From positions 1-61,655 of the forward strand of contig JANXVA010000411.1 in NCBI GenBank assembly GCA_025351875.1: a DNA stretch of 61,655 nucleotides. The letters run 5' to 3'. The notes below the pieces were generated by a model. That model ran no database searches. It was not told the origin of the DNA and saw only the letters and a list, made by a program, of their open reading frames with translations. This DNA is from Myxococcales bacterium. GTDB lineage: Bacteria; Myxococcota_A; Polyangia; Polyangiales; Polyangiaceae. Positions 45,217 to 54,035 of the stretch are shown here, piece after piece (the stretch's first letter is position 1; each line of letters starts with the position of its first letter). Position numbers and translations under genes: made by a program.

Positions 45217-46249
45217 AGGCGGGGCGGCGGAAGGCGCCACGCGCCGCGTGCGTCGGCATCTCCCACTCGGGCTGGAACGACGCAGGAGCTTGCGCGCGGG
45301 CCCGAGCCTGGGCGCGCACTGCACGCTGACGGCGGAGCGTCGTCCGAGCGTTCAGGAGATCGTGCTGGAGCTCCGCGGCGGCGAAGTAGCGCGCGCGCGG
45401 GTCGCGTTCGACGGCGCGCGCGACGATGCGGTCGAGCACCAGGGGAACGTCGGGGCGCAGCGCCCGAACCGAGGGCAACTGGCGCGCGAGCACCGAGACG
45501 AGGACGGCTCGCGCGTCCGCACCCGAGAACGCGCGCGTGCCCGTGAGCATCTCGTAGAGGATGACGCCGACCGCGTAGAGGTCGATGCGCAGGTCGAAGT
45601 CGCGGAGGCCCGAAGCCTGCTCCGGCGCCATGTACTCGGGCGTCCCGACGACGGTGCCGGCGCGCGTGAGCGTGTGGTCATCCCTCCGCTGGGTCGCCTT
45701 GCGACGGCACATCCCGAAGTCGAGGAGCTTCACGAGCGGAAGCGAGCCCGTGCGCGCGCGAACGATGAAGACGTTCTCCGGCTTCATGTCCCGATGGACG
45801 ATGCCGAGCGCGTGCGCCGCCTCGAGCCCCGAGAGCATCTGCACCGCGAGCTCGATGGCCTCGTCGGGATCGAGCCGGCCCATGCGGGTCATGTAGGTCC
45901 GGAGGGTCTCGCCGTAGAGTCGCTCCATCACGAGGAAGGGGCTCCCGTCCTCGAGCGTACCGGCGTCGGTGACCGCACACACATTGGGGTGGTGGATCGC
46001 GCCGGCCACCCTGGCCTCGCGTTCGAACCGGGCGGCGGCGGCCCGGTCCATCGAGCCGGAGGAGAGGATCTTGAGGGCGATGAGCTGTCCGTGATCCAGG
46101 TCGATCGCCTCGTAGACCGCTCCGCAACCGCCGCGGGCGATCTCGCCAACGACCTCGTAACGGTTCGCGACGATGATCGGCCGATGTGCGACCGCCTCGG
46201 AACGAGCGTGAGCTCCACTGCGCATGGGGAGCCTTGGTGCAACCCGCAT
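45215..46249 (-). CDS. Soluble Ser/Thr protein kinase
   Basis: 344 residues. Kinase domain only: ARGGCGAVYEAID (loop), IALKILS, IVHRDMKPENVFIV, LLDFGMCRR, GTPEYMAPEQ. A basic, Gln/Ala-rich C-terminal tail (RRQRAVRAQARARAQAP) follows, with no membrane helix. The start at ATG 46249 is chosen; ATG 46225 is an alternative with AAGG upstream. It is the last gene of the run dapF, degenerate REC/GGDEF, degenerate REC/DUF4388, kinase (48-base gap), which suggests the regulators and kinase work in one pathway. Confidence 0.88.
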   Translation of the reverse strand: MRVAPRLPMRSGAHARSEAVAHRPIIVANRYEVVGEIARGGCGAVYEAIDLDHGQLIALKILSSGSMDRAAAARFEREARVAGAIHHPNVCAVTDAGTLEDGSPFLVMERLYGETLRTYMTRMGRLDPDEAIELAVQMLSGLEAAHALGIVHRDMKPENVFIVRARTGSLPLVKLLDFGMCRRKATQRRDDHTLTRAGTVVGTPEYMAPEQASGLRDFDLRIDLYAVGVILYEMLTGTRAFSGADARAVLVSVLARQLPSVRALRPDVPLVLDRIVARAVERDPRARYFAAAELQHDLLNARTTLRRQRAVRAQARARAQAPASFQPEWEMPTHAARGAFRRPA

Positions 46250-46298
46250 ACCGTCCGCCGAGCGCGGATCCTCGGTGGGGCCGCGGCCGCTCAGTCGC

Positions 46299-47711
46299 TC
46301 AGGCGACGCCCGACCCGTTGGCGTCGAGGGCGGTCTTGATGAGCGTGGCGACCTGGACCGCGCTCGACTCCTCGAGGGCGCCGAAGATCGCGCGGGCATC
46401 GAGGATGGGCACCGACACGCTCGCGCATGCCTCCTCGAGCGACTGCAGTGCCGCCTCGTCGAGCCGCACGAGGATTGCGGCGCCGGCGAGCGCCAGCGGC
46501 CAGAGCGGCGCGTACACGGGCACGAGGGGCAGGGCGACGATGTCCAGCTCGACGCCGTCGCCGAGCCGGATCGTTGCGACGACGTAGGGCACGGGCACGG
46601 AGGGCGCTGGGTCGGGAGGAGGAAAGGCGTCGGACAGCGAGAGGACGGTGTGGCTGAAGACCGCGAGCTTCGAGGACGTCGCCGCAAACACGAGGCGCGC
46701 GGGGCCCGAAAAACCTGCGGACCTCGCACGCGCCGCAGCCGCGCGCAGGAGGTGGAGCTGATCCGGACCGCACAGCTGCACGCGCATCGAGCCGGCACCG
46801 AGCCGCTTCACGCGGCCGCGCGCGTCGAGACGGACGATCGACTCGAGGATCGCCGCGTCCGAGTGCGGGAGCTCGTCGAGGATGTCGTCGACCATCGCAG
46901 GCACGCGCAGGCGCGAGAGCACGTGCTGGTCGATCTCGGACGCTGCGTCGGAGGGCGGGCCGTCGACGGTGATGAGCGTGCTCGCGACGAGCTCGCCGGC
47001 CTCGGCGCGCAAGGCTGCCGCGCGATCCACGAGGACGCGCGCTTCTGTCACGAGCGCGCGGGTCGTCTCGTGAATGCGACGCATGATGGCGGGCGCCCCC
47101 GGCGCGAACGTCGCCGTGCCGTCGTGTTCGCCGAGCATTCGCGTGATCGCCTTCTTGCCCTCGAGACGGACGTAGACGGCATCGGCGATCTCACCCTCGA
47201 CGAGGCGGAGCTCACCCGAGCCCTTCGGCGTGGTGACGGTGAGCGTCCCCGACCGCCGCTCCGTGGAGAGGACGACGAGGAGATCGGCGAGAGGCGCGTT
47301 CTCGAGGGTGTGCGCGGAGGGCGCCAGGCTCGCGCGGCTCGTCGCATCGCCGGCACGAGCGACGGAGAGCTGCTCGATGCGAAGGACCATCCTGTCGATG
47401 TCGTCGCGATGAACGCGGCTCTCGTTCCGAGCGCCCCCCTCCTCCTCGGGGGAATCGTGAACGACGAGCAGCGGAGGCACATGCGCGAGCTCGACGCTCA
47501 GGGCGTCGAGCACGCCCATCGCTCCGTCGCCGGGCTCGGCGACGGAGCGCGCAGCGAGGACGACGTCGTAACCGCCGCTTCGCGCGCGCTCGCAAGCCAT
47601 CTGCGAGCCGTTGGCGAGCGACACGCGGATTCCGCGCTCGCGCAGCTTCGCGGCGAGCAGCGCGAGCGCGTCGACGTCCTGGTCGACGAGGAGAACGCGG
47701 CTACCCGGCAT
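46299..47711 (-). CDS. Degenerate receiver plus DUF4388 regulatory protein
   Basis: 470 residues. The N-terminal receiver-like domain (RVLLVDQDVDALALLAAKL) lacks the phospho-acceptor: the beta-3 position reads YDVVLAARSVAEP where Asp is expected. Next comes a DUF4388/PATAN-type domain (PLADLLVVLSTERRSGTLTVTTP, GELRLVEGEIADAVYVRLEG), found in gliding and Frz-like regulators, then a C-terminal region of unknown type. Probably a phosphorylation-independent signalling adaptor. Its ATG overlaps the upstream gene's stop by 11 bases, and it is followed by the kinase. Confidence 0.75.
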   Translation of the reverse strand: MPGSRVLLVDQDVDALALLAAKLRERGIRVSLANGSQMACERARSGGYDVVLAARSVAEPGDGAMGVLDALSVELAHVPPLLVVHDSPEEEGGARNESRVHRDDIDRMVLRIEQLSVARAGDATSRASLAPSAHTLENAPLADLLVVLSTERRSGTLTVTTPKGSGELRLVEGEIADAVYVRLEGKKAITRMLGEHDGTATFAPGAPAIMRRIHETTRALVTEARVLVDRAAALRAEAGELVASTLITVDGPPSDAASEIDQHVLSRLRVPAMVDDILDELPHSDAAILESIVRLDARGRVKRLGAGSMRVQLCGPDQLHLLRAAAARARSAGFSGPARLVFAATSSKLAVFSHTVLSLSDAFPPPDPAPSVPVPYVVATIRLGDGVELDIVALPLVPVYAPLWPLALAGAAILVRLDEAALQSLEEACASVSVPILDARAIFGALEESSAVQVATLIKTALDANGSGVA

Positions 47712-49398
47712 TGGGGCTCCCGGCGGCGGCGAGGCGGCGCGTGAGAATGTCCGCGAGCAAGGGATCCGCGCAGTGAACGCCGCGGAAGCGCTCCCCGATG
47801 ACGCGCCCGCAGCACACCCATGCGCCGTGCTCGGCCTCGATGATGACCGCCTCGACGTTGGCGCAGCCAGGCGCCGCACGAACGTCGAGCACCCTGGGCA
47901 CCGCCAGCTGCCGCGCCGCCGCGGCTACACCGAGGCCGGGTTGCAAGGTCGTGGTCACGGTGGTCTCGCCTCCACGAAGCGCCTCGCGGCACGCACGCGA
48001 CACGAGCGCGAACAGCGCGGAGCCCGCAACATCGAGCGGATAGGGCGAGCGTGGACCGGCGTCGAGCATAGGTCGCGCGATGAGCGCGTCGACGACCTCG
48101 TCGAGCGTCATGGCCTCGAGCGCGAGCGTGTGGACCGGCGAGCGGCTGTCGTCGTAGGCACGCGCTCGCGCGGTCTTTATGAGGCGCTTGAGAGTCGAGC
48201 CATCGTGCGGGAATGTCGCCACGCCGACGGAGACTGGCGCGCCCTTGCTGCGAGGCTCCTGCGACCGACTCGACGTCGTCTTCGAGCGTGCACGTCGGTC
48301 GCCCGAGAGCCGGGCAAGGATCCGGCGGCGGCAGGAGTGAGCGCCGATCCCGGCAGTCTCGGGGAGGAAGACGAGCAGGTCGCCGTCCTCGGTGCCGCAG
48401 AGCGCGTCCGTGTTGCGGACGATGTCCGCGATCTCGAGGGTGGCCTCCTCGCGGCGGTTCGGGCGGTCCGGGCCAGGGAGGGTGATCGCGAGCACGCTGG
48501 CGCGGCGATCGTGACGAGATGCGAGCGTGAGCATCCGATCGGCGACCGTGCGGAAGTGCCTGGGTGGGAAGACGCGCACGCTCTCGTCCACCTGATCGTT
48601 GCGGTCGACGAGCGAGAGCATGGCCGCTGCGAGGTCGGCGACGCTCGCGATCTCGGCCTCGTTCTCGGGCGGCATGTGCTCGAGGACGAGGATGCCCAGC
48701 TCCCCCGATCCGGCGACGAGCGGTACGGCCCGCGCATGCCGTGCCTGGACGAGGTGCGAGAGATCCGCCGGCATCGTGGTCGCGGGCAGGTCGAGGGCGG
48801 TCCCGACGGCCGCGAGGCGAACACGCTCGGCGTCGGCATCTCCGAACGACGCGTAGAGCGCGACGCCCCGTGCACCGCTGATCTGCGAGACACCGTCGAC
48901 GATCGCGCGCACCGCATCGGACTGCGCGGCTCCGCGCGCGAAGCGGACGAGGCGATCGTAGGTCTCGAGCTTCTTGCGCTCGCGCGTCAGCTTCAGCTCG
49001 AGGAGGTTCACCTGCGTGCCACGCACCGCCTCGGCCTTCACGTCGTCCAGGGCACGCGCGAGCGCATCTCCCGTCGGCGGCGACACGATGATTCCCTTGG
49101 CGCCGAGAGAGAGAGCCTCGCCGCCTCGGTCGAGATCTCGCGTCGACACGATCGCGTGCACCGCGACGTTCGGACATAGCGTCGGAAGGTGGTGGCAGAG
49201 CGCGAGCGCGGCGCCGCCGTCGCATGCGAGCTCGACGAAGGCCACGTCGACGGGATGCGCCGTGGCGCTGACGACGGCCTCGTCGATCGACTTCACATGC
49301 TCGAAGACGTCCCCCTCCTCGCGGACGACGTGCTCGACGGCGTGTGCGAGGTCGACGTCCTCCGAGACGACCATGACGCGAAGCGACGCTGCCGTCAT
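47701..49398 (-). CDS. Degenerate receiver/GAF/GGDEF-like signalling protein
   Basis: 565 residues. The receiver-like domain (LRVMVVSEDVDLAHAVEHVV) has Glu at the phospho-acceptor position (VDVAFVELACDGG). A GAF-like domain follows (about 150-290: AIVDGVSQISGARGVALYASF). After it comes a GGDEF-type fold whose active-site signature is lost (EDGDLLVFLPETAG instead of GGDEF, though SVGVATFPHDG remains). The C-terminal ~130 residues are unassigned. It probably does not make cyclic di-GMP. Its ATG overlaps the dapF stop by ATGA; it is likely an intracellular sensor acting with the next two genes. Confidence 0.75.
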   Translation of the reverse strand: MTAASLRVMVVSEDVDLAHAVEHVVREEGDVFEHVKSIDEAVVSATAHPVDVAFVELACDGGAALALCHHLPTLCPNVAVHAIVSTRDLDRGGEALSLGAKGIIVSPPTGDALARALDDVKAEAVRGTQVNLLELKLTRERKKLETYDRLVRFARGAAQSDAVRAIVDGVSQISGARGVALYASFGDADAERVRLAAVGTALDLPATTMPADLSHLVQARHARAVPLVAGSGELGILVLEHMPPENEAEIASVADLAAAMLSLVDRNDQVDESVRVFPPRHFRTVADRMLTLASRHDRRASVLAITLPGPDRPNRREEATLEIADIVRNTDALCGTEDGDLLVFLPETAGIGAHSCRRRILARLSGDRRARSKTTSSRSQEPRSKGAPVSVGVATFPHDGSTLKRLIKTARARAYDDSRSPVHTLALEAMTLDEVVDALIARPMLDAGPRSPYPLDVAGSALFALVSRACREALRGGETTVTTTLQPGLGVAAAARQLAVPRVLDVRAAPGCANVEAVIIEAEHGAWVCCGRVIGERFRGVHCADPLLADILTRRLAAAGSPNAG

Positions 49399-50222
49399 CG
49401 GGCTACGCCCTCGCCCGGCGTGACCTTGCCGGAGAACACGTGCCTCGCCGGACCTCGCATGATCGCTCGACCGTCAGCCCGAATCGTGACCGAGAGCGGG
49501 CCACCTGGAAGGTTGACGGAGATCTCCTCACCCAACGCCACCAGGCCACGTGCGACGCCGACCGCGACGGTTGCGCACGCCCCCGTCCCGCACGCGTGCG
49601 TGACACCGACGCCGCGTTCCCAGACGACGAGGTCGACCGCGCCCTTGCGGAAGACGGCGAACTCGACGTTCGTTCCCGCCGGGAAGCTCGCGTGCGTGGC
49701 GATGCGCGGGCCGACGACGTCGACGAGCGCGCGGGCCGCAGCACGGGTCGTGATCGCATGCGGGTTGCCTGCGTCGGCGAGCGAGAGCTCCCAGACGTCG
49801 CTCGAGCCTTCCGCTCCGACGTCGAGCTTCACGTCGCCGGTGACGCGCACGACCCCCATGTCGACCGTGACGAGCCCGCGACCGAGGTGATCGTCGATGG
49901 TGCATGGGCGACGCCCCGCGCCAGTATCGAAGGTCACCTCGCCGGCCTCCTGGCCTCGCGCGCGCGCGAGATGGAGGACTGCGCACCGAAGGCCGTTACC
50001 GCACATCTCGGGCACGGACCCGTCGGCGTTGAGCACCTTCATCCGGGCCTGCGCGCCGGCCGACGTCGGAGGAAGAAGGAGGAGCACACCGTCGGCGCCC
50101 ACGCCGAAGCGCCGATCGCAGAGCGAGCGAGCGAGCGACGGCGTGACGGCATCCTCGCGCTCGGCTTCGACGAGGACGAAGTCGTTACCGAGGCCCTCGT
50201 ACTTGTGGAAGTCCAAGGCCAT
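49395..50222 (-). CDS. dapF: Diaminopimelate epimerase
   Basis: 275 residues. Interconverts LL- and meso-diaminopimelate for lysine and peptidoglycan synthesis. YEGLGNDFVLVE at the N-terminus, active-site Cys in GSVPEMCGNGLRC, GNPHAI, and the second Cys in THACGTGACAT. The start at ATG 50222 matches the family N-terminus. First gene of a four-gene minus-strand run with regulators and a kinase; divergent from aroKB. Confidence 0.96.
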   Translation of the reverse strand: MALDFHKYEGLGNDFVLVEAEREDAVTPSLARSLCDRRFGVGADGVLLLLPPTSAGAQARMKVLNADGSVPEMCGNGLRCAVLHLARARGQEAGEVTFDTGAGRRPCTIDDHLGRGLVTVDMGVVRVTGDVKLDVGAEGSSDVWELSLADAGNPHAITTRAAARALVDVVGPRIATHASFPAGTNVEFAVFRKGAVDLVVWERGVGVTHACGTGACATVAVGVARGLVALGEEISVNLPGGPLSVTIRADGRAIMRGPARHVFSGKVTPGEGVAR

Positions 50223-50376
50223 TTCCAGCGCAAAGGGTACCACGGGACGCGCGGTCGGGTCGTGAACGCCGCGCGAAGGCGCGGACCCCGAGGACCATGG
50301 CGCGCGCACCTCGAAGCGCAGGGCGCCGTCTTTGAGGGTGAGCAACACGCGCGGCTTCTGGCAACATACGAGGCTC

Positions 50377-51978
50377 ATGTCCGCCGGTGCTCCGCGCCTC
50401 GCTCTCGCCCGACCGCTCGTCCTGAGCGGCTTCATGGCGACCGGCAAGAGCACCCTCGGACAGCTCGTCGCGGCGCGTCTCGGAGTGCCCTTCGTCGACA
50501 CGGACGCGTGCCTGGCCGAGCAGGCCGGGATGCGCGTCGGCGAGCTCTTCGCGTCGGAGGGCGAGGCGCGCTTCCGCGAGCGCGAGGCCCAGCTCGTCCT
50601 CTCCATGCTCGAGGACCCCACCCCGCGCGTCATCGGCTTCGGCGGCGGGACGGTCACGATCTCCCGCGTCCGTCACCTCGCGCTCGAGCGAGCGACGGTC
50701 GTGACGCTCACTGCCGCTGCCGAGACCGTCGTGGCGCGGGTCCAGTCGCTGCCCGACCGCCCCAACCTCCTCGCCGCGTCGCCGCTCGAGCGCGCCAGAG
50801 ACCTCCTCTTCCTCCGGCGCGAGGCCTACGGCGAGTGCCACGCGACCCTCGCCACCGAAGGGCGCACGCCGGAGGAGCTCGCCGAGCAGGTCCTCGCGAT
50901 CGCCGCCTGCGAGACGCTCGCCATGCCGCTCGGCACGCGGTCGTACGTCGTCGAGCTTGCGGACGGCGAGCCGGCCCGCCTGACCGCGACCCTCGCGGCG
51001 CTCGCGCCCACGTCCCTCCTCGTGGTGACGGACTCGAACGTGGCGACCGCGCGCGGCGCGTGGCTCGAGCGGGCCCTCGAGCCCCTCACGATGCCTCGGC
51101 ATTTCGTGACGATCGCGCCAGGAGAGCAGAGCAAGACGCTCGCGACGGTCTCGCGCATCTGGGACGAAGCGCTCGCACATGGGGTGGACCGGGACGCCGT
51201 CGTCGTCGCCTTCGGTGGCGGCGTCGTCGGCGATCTCGCTGGTTTCGCCGCCTCGACGATCCTGCGCGGCGTCCGATGCGTGCAGATTGCAACCAGTTTG
51301 TTGGCGATGGTCGACTCCTCTGTCGGCGGCAAGACCGGCTTCGACCACGCGGCGGGCAAGAATCTGATCGGTGCGTTCTTTCAGCCGAGCCGCGTGCTCG
51401 TCGACCTCGACCACCTCACGACGCTCCCGGAGCGAGAGCGCGCCGCAGGCCTGGCCGAAGTGGTGAAGATCGCCCTCGTACAGGACGCGGCACTCTTCGA
51501 GCTCCTCGAGCACAGCGTCGAGGCGCTCCGCGCGGGTGAACGCGACGTCATCCGCCCGGTGGTGCGCGCGGCGATCATGGCGAAGATCCGCGTCGTGCGC
51601 GACGACGAGCGCGAGGCCGGGGCGCGGGCGCTCCTCAACCTGGGTCACACCGTCGGTCATGCGCTCGAATCGCACGGCGGCTACGCACGCCTCCTCCATG
51701 GAGAGGCTGTCGCGATCGGTACGGTCATCGAGCTCCGCGCGACCGAGCACCTCGGACTGACCGCCCCTGGGACGACCGCGCGAGCGAAGGCGCTCCTCGT
51801 GCGCATGGGCCTCCCGACCGAAGCGTCGCGGGAGGAGCTCGTCGCAGCGTGGCCCTTCGTCTTGTCGGACAAGAAGCGGACATCGACCACACTGAGGTTG
51901 CCGATCGTCACGTCGATCGGCGCTGGGTCGGTTGCGAGACTTCCGATCGCGGAGCTGCATGACGCCGTAGTGCGCTGA
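50377..51978 (+). CDS. aroKB: Bifunctional shikimate kinase / 3-dehydroquinate synthase
   Basis: 533 residues. Residues 1-170 form shikimate kinase: Walker A SGFMATGKST, VDTDACLAEQAG, FREREAQLV, GFGGGT, and the lid Arg region SLPDRPNLL. Residues about 185-533 form dehydroquinate synthase: PGEQSKTLATVSRIWDEALAHGVDRD, VAFGGGVVGDLAGFAA, VDSSVGGKTGFDH, GLAEVVKIALVQD, LNLGHTVGHALE. It catalyses the second and fifth shikimate pathway steps, making chorismate precursors. The two genes are separate in most bacteria but commonly adjacent; here they are fused. ATG 50377 fits the kinase N-terminus. Confidence 0.95.
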   Translation: MSAGAPRLALARPLVLSGFMATGKSTLGQLVAARLGVPFVDTDACLAEQAGMRVGELFASEGEARFREREAQLVLSMLEDPTPRVIGFGGGTVTISRVRHLALERATVVTLTAAAETVVARVQSLPDRPNLLAASPLERARDLLFLRREAYGECHATLATEGRTPEELAEQVLAIAACETLAMPLGTRSYVVELADGEPARLTATLAALAPTSLLVVTDSNVATARGAWLERALEPLTMPRHFVTIAPGEQSKTLATVSRIWDEALAHGVDRDAVVVAFGGGVVGDLAGFAASTILRGVRCVQIATSLLAMVDSSVGGKTGFDHAAGKNLIGAFFQPSRVLVDLDHLTTLPERERAAGLAEVVKIALVQDAALFELLEHSVEALRAGERDVIRPVVRAAIMAKIRVVRDDEREAGARALLNLGHTVGHALESHGGYARLLHGEAVAIGTVIELRATEHLGLTAPGTTARAKALLVRMGLPTEASREELVAAWPFVLSDKKRTSTTLRLPIVTSIGAGSVARLPIAELHDAVVR

Positions 51979-52114
51979 CCGACCACCAACTTCGGTCAGA
52001 ATTTGGCGGTCTGGCGGATCCCTAGGTACGCTTCCCCTCACGGCTGCTTCTGAAGGTTCGGGGTCCCCTCGATCCGTGGAGAGCAGCGCGCTTTCACTAG
52101 CGGAGGATGGGTCC

Positions 52115-52879
52115 ATGAAACGGATCTTGGGTCACGTCGTGTCGGTTCTCGTCGTCGGTTTGGCGGTGAGCTCGGTTCTTCCGGCATGCGCCACGAACGA
52201 CCAAACCATTTTCATCAGGAAGGCGCTCGCACCCGCACTCACGCGGACGAACGGCATCTGCACGTACACCTCCGATCCGACGCAGCCCGCGCTCTTCCAG
52301 GCGACGCTCGATCTCGGGGTGGCCGACAACTACTTCGCGGTCTTGCTCGTGGGTAACCAGCTCATCCCGCGCGGAGACCAGCTGAACAACCGCGCGGAGA
52401 GCAACCGCATTCACATCAACGGCGCGACCGTTCGCGTGACGGAGAGCGACGGGAGGCTCATTCGAGAGTTCACCTCGCTCGCGACCGGCTTCGCCGACCC
52501 ATCGAACAACAGCGCCCCCGACTACACCTCGATCGGGGTCACTGGAATCGATGCGCCGACGAAGGACATCCTCCTTCCGACGCTGCCCAACCGGCTGGCT
52601 TCACGGACCATTCTCATGAACTTCAAGGCCTTCGGCGTCAGCCTGGGCGGTGAGGATGTCGAGAGCGGCGAGTTCCAGCTGCCGGCGCGTATCTGCAATG
52701 GGTGCCTCGTCGACTTCTCGAGCGGCAACGACGACCTCGCGGCCGTCCAGCCGAACTGCCTCAAGAAGAACACGCAGACGGTTGGCTCCTCGTCGCCGTG
52801 CGCCCTCGGACAGGACGAGCCCGTGAAGTGCGAGGCGTGCGTGATGAGTCGCAAGGCCTGCGACCCGCTCACCCCCTGA
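52115..52879 (+). CDS. Hypothetical lipoprotein
   Basis: 254 residues; GGAGG nine bases before the ATG. Signal MKRILGHVVSVLVVGLAV..., lipobox LPAC, Cys25. The mature part is beta-rich (ALFQATLDLGVADNYFAVLLVGNQ, RIHINGATVRVTESDGRLI) and ends in two paired-cysteine segments (RICNGCLVDF, VKCEACVMSRKACDP). Resembles other myxobacterial surface lipoproteins, but no family is recognised. Followed by a terminator. Confidence 0.78.
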   Translation: MKRILGHVVSVLVVGLAVSSVLPACATNDQTIFIRKALAPALTRTNGICTYTSDPTQPALFQATLDLGVADNYFAVLLVGNQLIPRGDQLNNRAESNRIHINGATVRVTESDGRLIREFTSLATGFADPSNNSAPDYTSIGVTGIDAPTKDILLPTLPNRLASRTILMNFKAFGVSLGGEDVESGEFQLPARICNGCLVDFSSGNDDLAAVQPNCLKKNTQTVGSSSPCALGQDEPVKCEACVMSRKACDPLTP

Positions 52880-52906
52880 CCGCGTGACGCGCGCGACCTG
52901 CGCGGG

Positions 52907-52946
52907 AAGACGCCGTCGCCCACGAGGTGACGGCGTTCTTCGTTTT
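52907..52946 (+). terminator. Rho-independent terminator
   Basis: AAGACGCCGTC and GACGGCGTTCTT form a stem of eight perfect pairs extended by weaker ones, around an 11-base loop. CGTTTT follows. It lies 30 bases after the lipoprotein stop. Confidence 0.7.
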
Positions 52947-52963
52947 GTGCGACAACGTTCCCG

Positions 52964-53575
52964 ATGACGCGCGCGCGAGCGAAGCGTGACTCCACTTCAG
53001 GAGCAGAGCGGCGGCTGCGCGGACGCTGGGCGCCGCTCCTCGGCCTCGCCCTGGCCGCTGCGCACGCCGTCGCTGCGGAGCCCGCGGAGGCCCGCCCGCA
53101 GATCACCTCCGGTGTGACGACCGGCGCGGCCTTCACCGACGTCCGTGCCGACTACGGGCCGCGACTCGCCTATCAGCTCGGTGGCCGCCTCGACCTGCTG
53201 CTCCTCCGGGAGAGCCCCCGGGACATGGCGTTGGGTCCCTACGCGGAGGTGACGACCGCCGCCTTCGACACGTTCGAGGGTGGCGGAGGGATCGCTTGGC
53301 TCGTGCCGACGGGCGCGACCGCGTTCGTCTTCTCCGGCGGCGCGTTCGCGCGGACGAGCCGCTTCGGCTGGGAGCCTGGGGTCGCAGGGACGCTGTTCTG
53401 GGGCTCGAGGAGCTACAATTTCCACTCGACCTACGCTGTCGGCGTCGGGCTCTTTGCGCAGGGCCGCTACGGGCTCGGAGAGGGGAAGCAGGGCGATGCG
53501 ATCCTCGGCGTGCAGCTGGACCTCGAGTACCTCGCGCTGCCGTTCGTGTTCGCTTACGAAGCCCTCACGCACTGA
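52964..53575 (+). CDS. Small secreted beta-barrel-like protein
   Basis: 203 residues with a signal peptide (PLLGLALAAAHAVAAEPAEA, cleavage near 42). Alternating strands such as PRLAYQLGGRLDLLLL, GPYAEVTTAAFDTFEGGGGIAWLV and GDAILGVQLDLEYLALPFVFAYEAL look like a short outer-membrane barrel. No family recognised. It lies downstream of a terminator and 59 bases before zapA. Confidence 0.65.
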   Translation: MTRARAKRDSTSGAERRLRGRWAPLLGLALAAAHAVAAEPAEARPQITSGVTTGAAFTDVRADYGPRLAYQLGGRLDLLLLRESPRDMALGPYAEVTTAAFDTFEGGGGIAWLVPTGATAFVFSGGAFARTSRFGWEPGVAGTLFWGSRSYNFHSTYAVGVGLFAQGRYGLGEGKQGDAILGVQLDLEYLALPFVFAYEALTH

Positions 53576-53634
53576 GCCGCGCTTCGACTCGGCCGGGTGG
53601 CCGCTCTGAATGGCTGTGTTACGTTCGGGCGCTC

Positions 53635-53925
53635 ATGGACACCCGCCCTGTTCAGCTCAAGATCGGTGGCCAGAGCTACAAAGTCGTGAGCTCGGCCGAT
53701 GAGGCGGAGCTCCTGCGGCTCGCCGAGACCGTGAGCGCAAAGGTGGCGGAGTTGACGCCGAGCGGGAAGGCGGCGCCCAGCCAGGGTGTGCTCCTCGCCG
53801 CGATCGCACTCGCGCACGAGCTCGAGCAGGAGCGCGCCGCCAGGTTGGCCGTCGAGCGGAAGGCGCGCGACATGCTCCGCCGTGTCCTCGTCCGGATTGA
53901 CGACGCGCTCGATACGACCGACTGA
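53635..53925 (+). CDS. zapA: Cell division protein ZapA
   Basis: 96 residues, normal length. VQLKIGGQSYKVVSSADEAELLRLAETVSAKVAEL is the ZapA globular head, and the rest (IALAHELEQERAARLAVERKARDML) is the dimer-forming coiled coil. ZapA binds and bundles FtsZ at the division ring. A start at ATG 53635 gives the typical MDTRPVQLKI beginning. In gamma-proteobacteria zapA precedes 6S RNA, but the 110-base gap to bioF here has no room for a full-length 6S RNA. Confidence 0.85.
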   Translation: MDTRPVQLKIGGQSYKVVSSADEAELLRLAETVSAKVAELTPSGKAAPSQGVLLAAIALAHELEQERAARLAVERKARDMLRRVLVRIDDALDTTD

Positions 53926-54018
53926 CGTTTCGCGGAGCGCGCGCGCCTGGCTCGCGCGAAGTGCTAAGGGAACGCCCGCCCACGACGACGAGCAATGGCG
54001 AGCGTCGAACAGGGCGGA

Positions 54019-54034
54019 CGTTTCACGTGAAACA
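54019..54034. promoter_or_regulatory. parS: parS-like ParB-binding site 1
   Basis: CGTTTCACGTGAAACA matches the bacterial parS consensus TGTTTCACGTGAAACA at 15 of 16 positions, with a perfect 14-bp palindrome core. It sits 2 bases before the bioF start codon. ParB-CTP clamps load at such sites for chromosome segregation. Confidence 0.8.
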
Positions 54035-54035
54035 C

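Noticed and set aside
50185-52116. 643-residue open frame on the minus strand
   Set aside because: Antisense to aroKB, whose motifs are complete; no motif in the antisense product.
53926-54018. Possible 6S RNA gene after zapA
   Set aside because: Only about 90 bases are available before the parS site and bioF, too short for the usual ~180-nt 6S RNA, and no long paired arms are visible.
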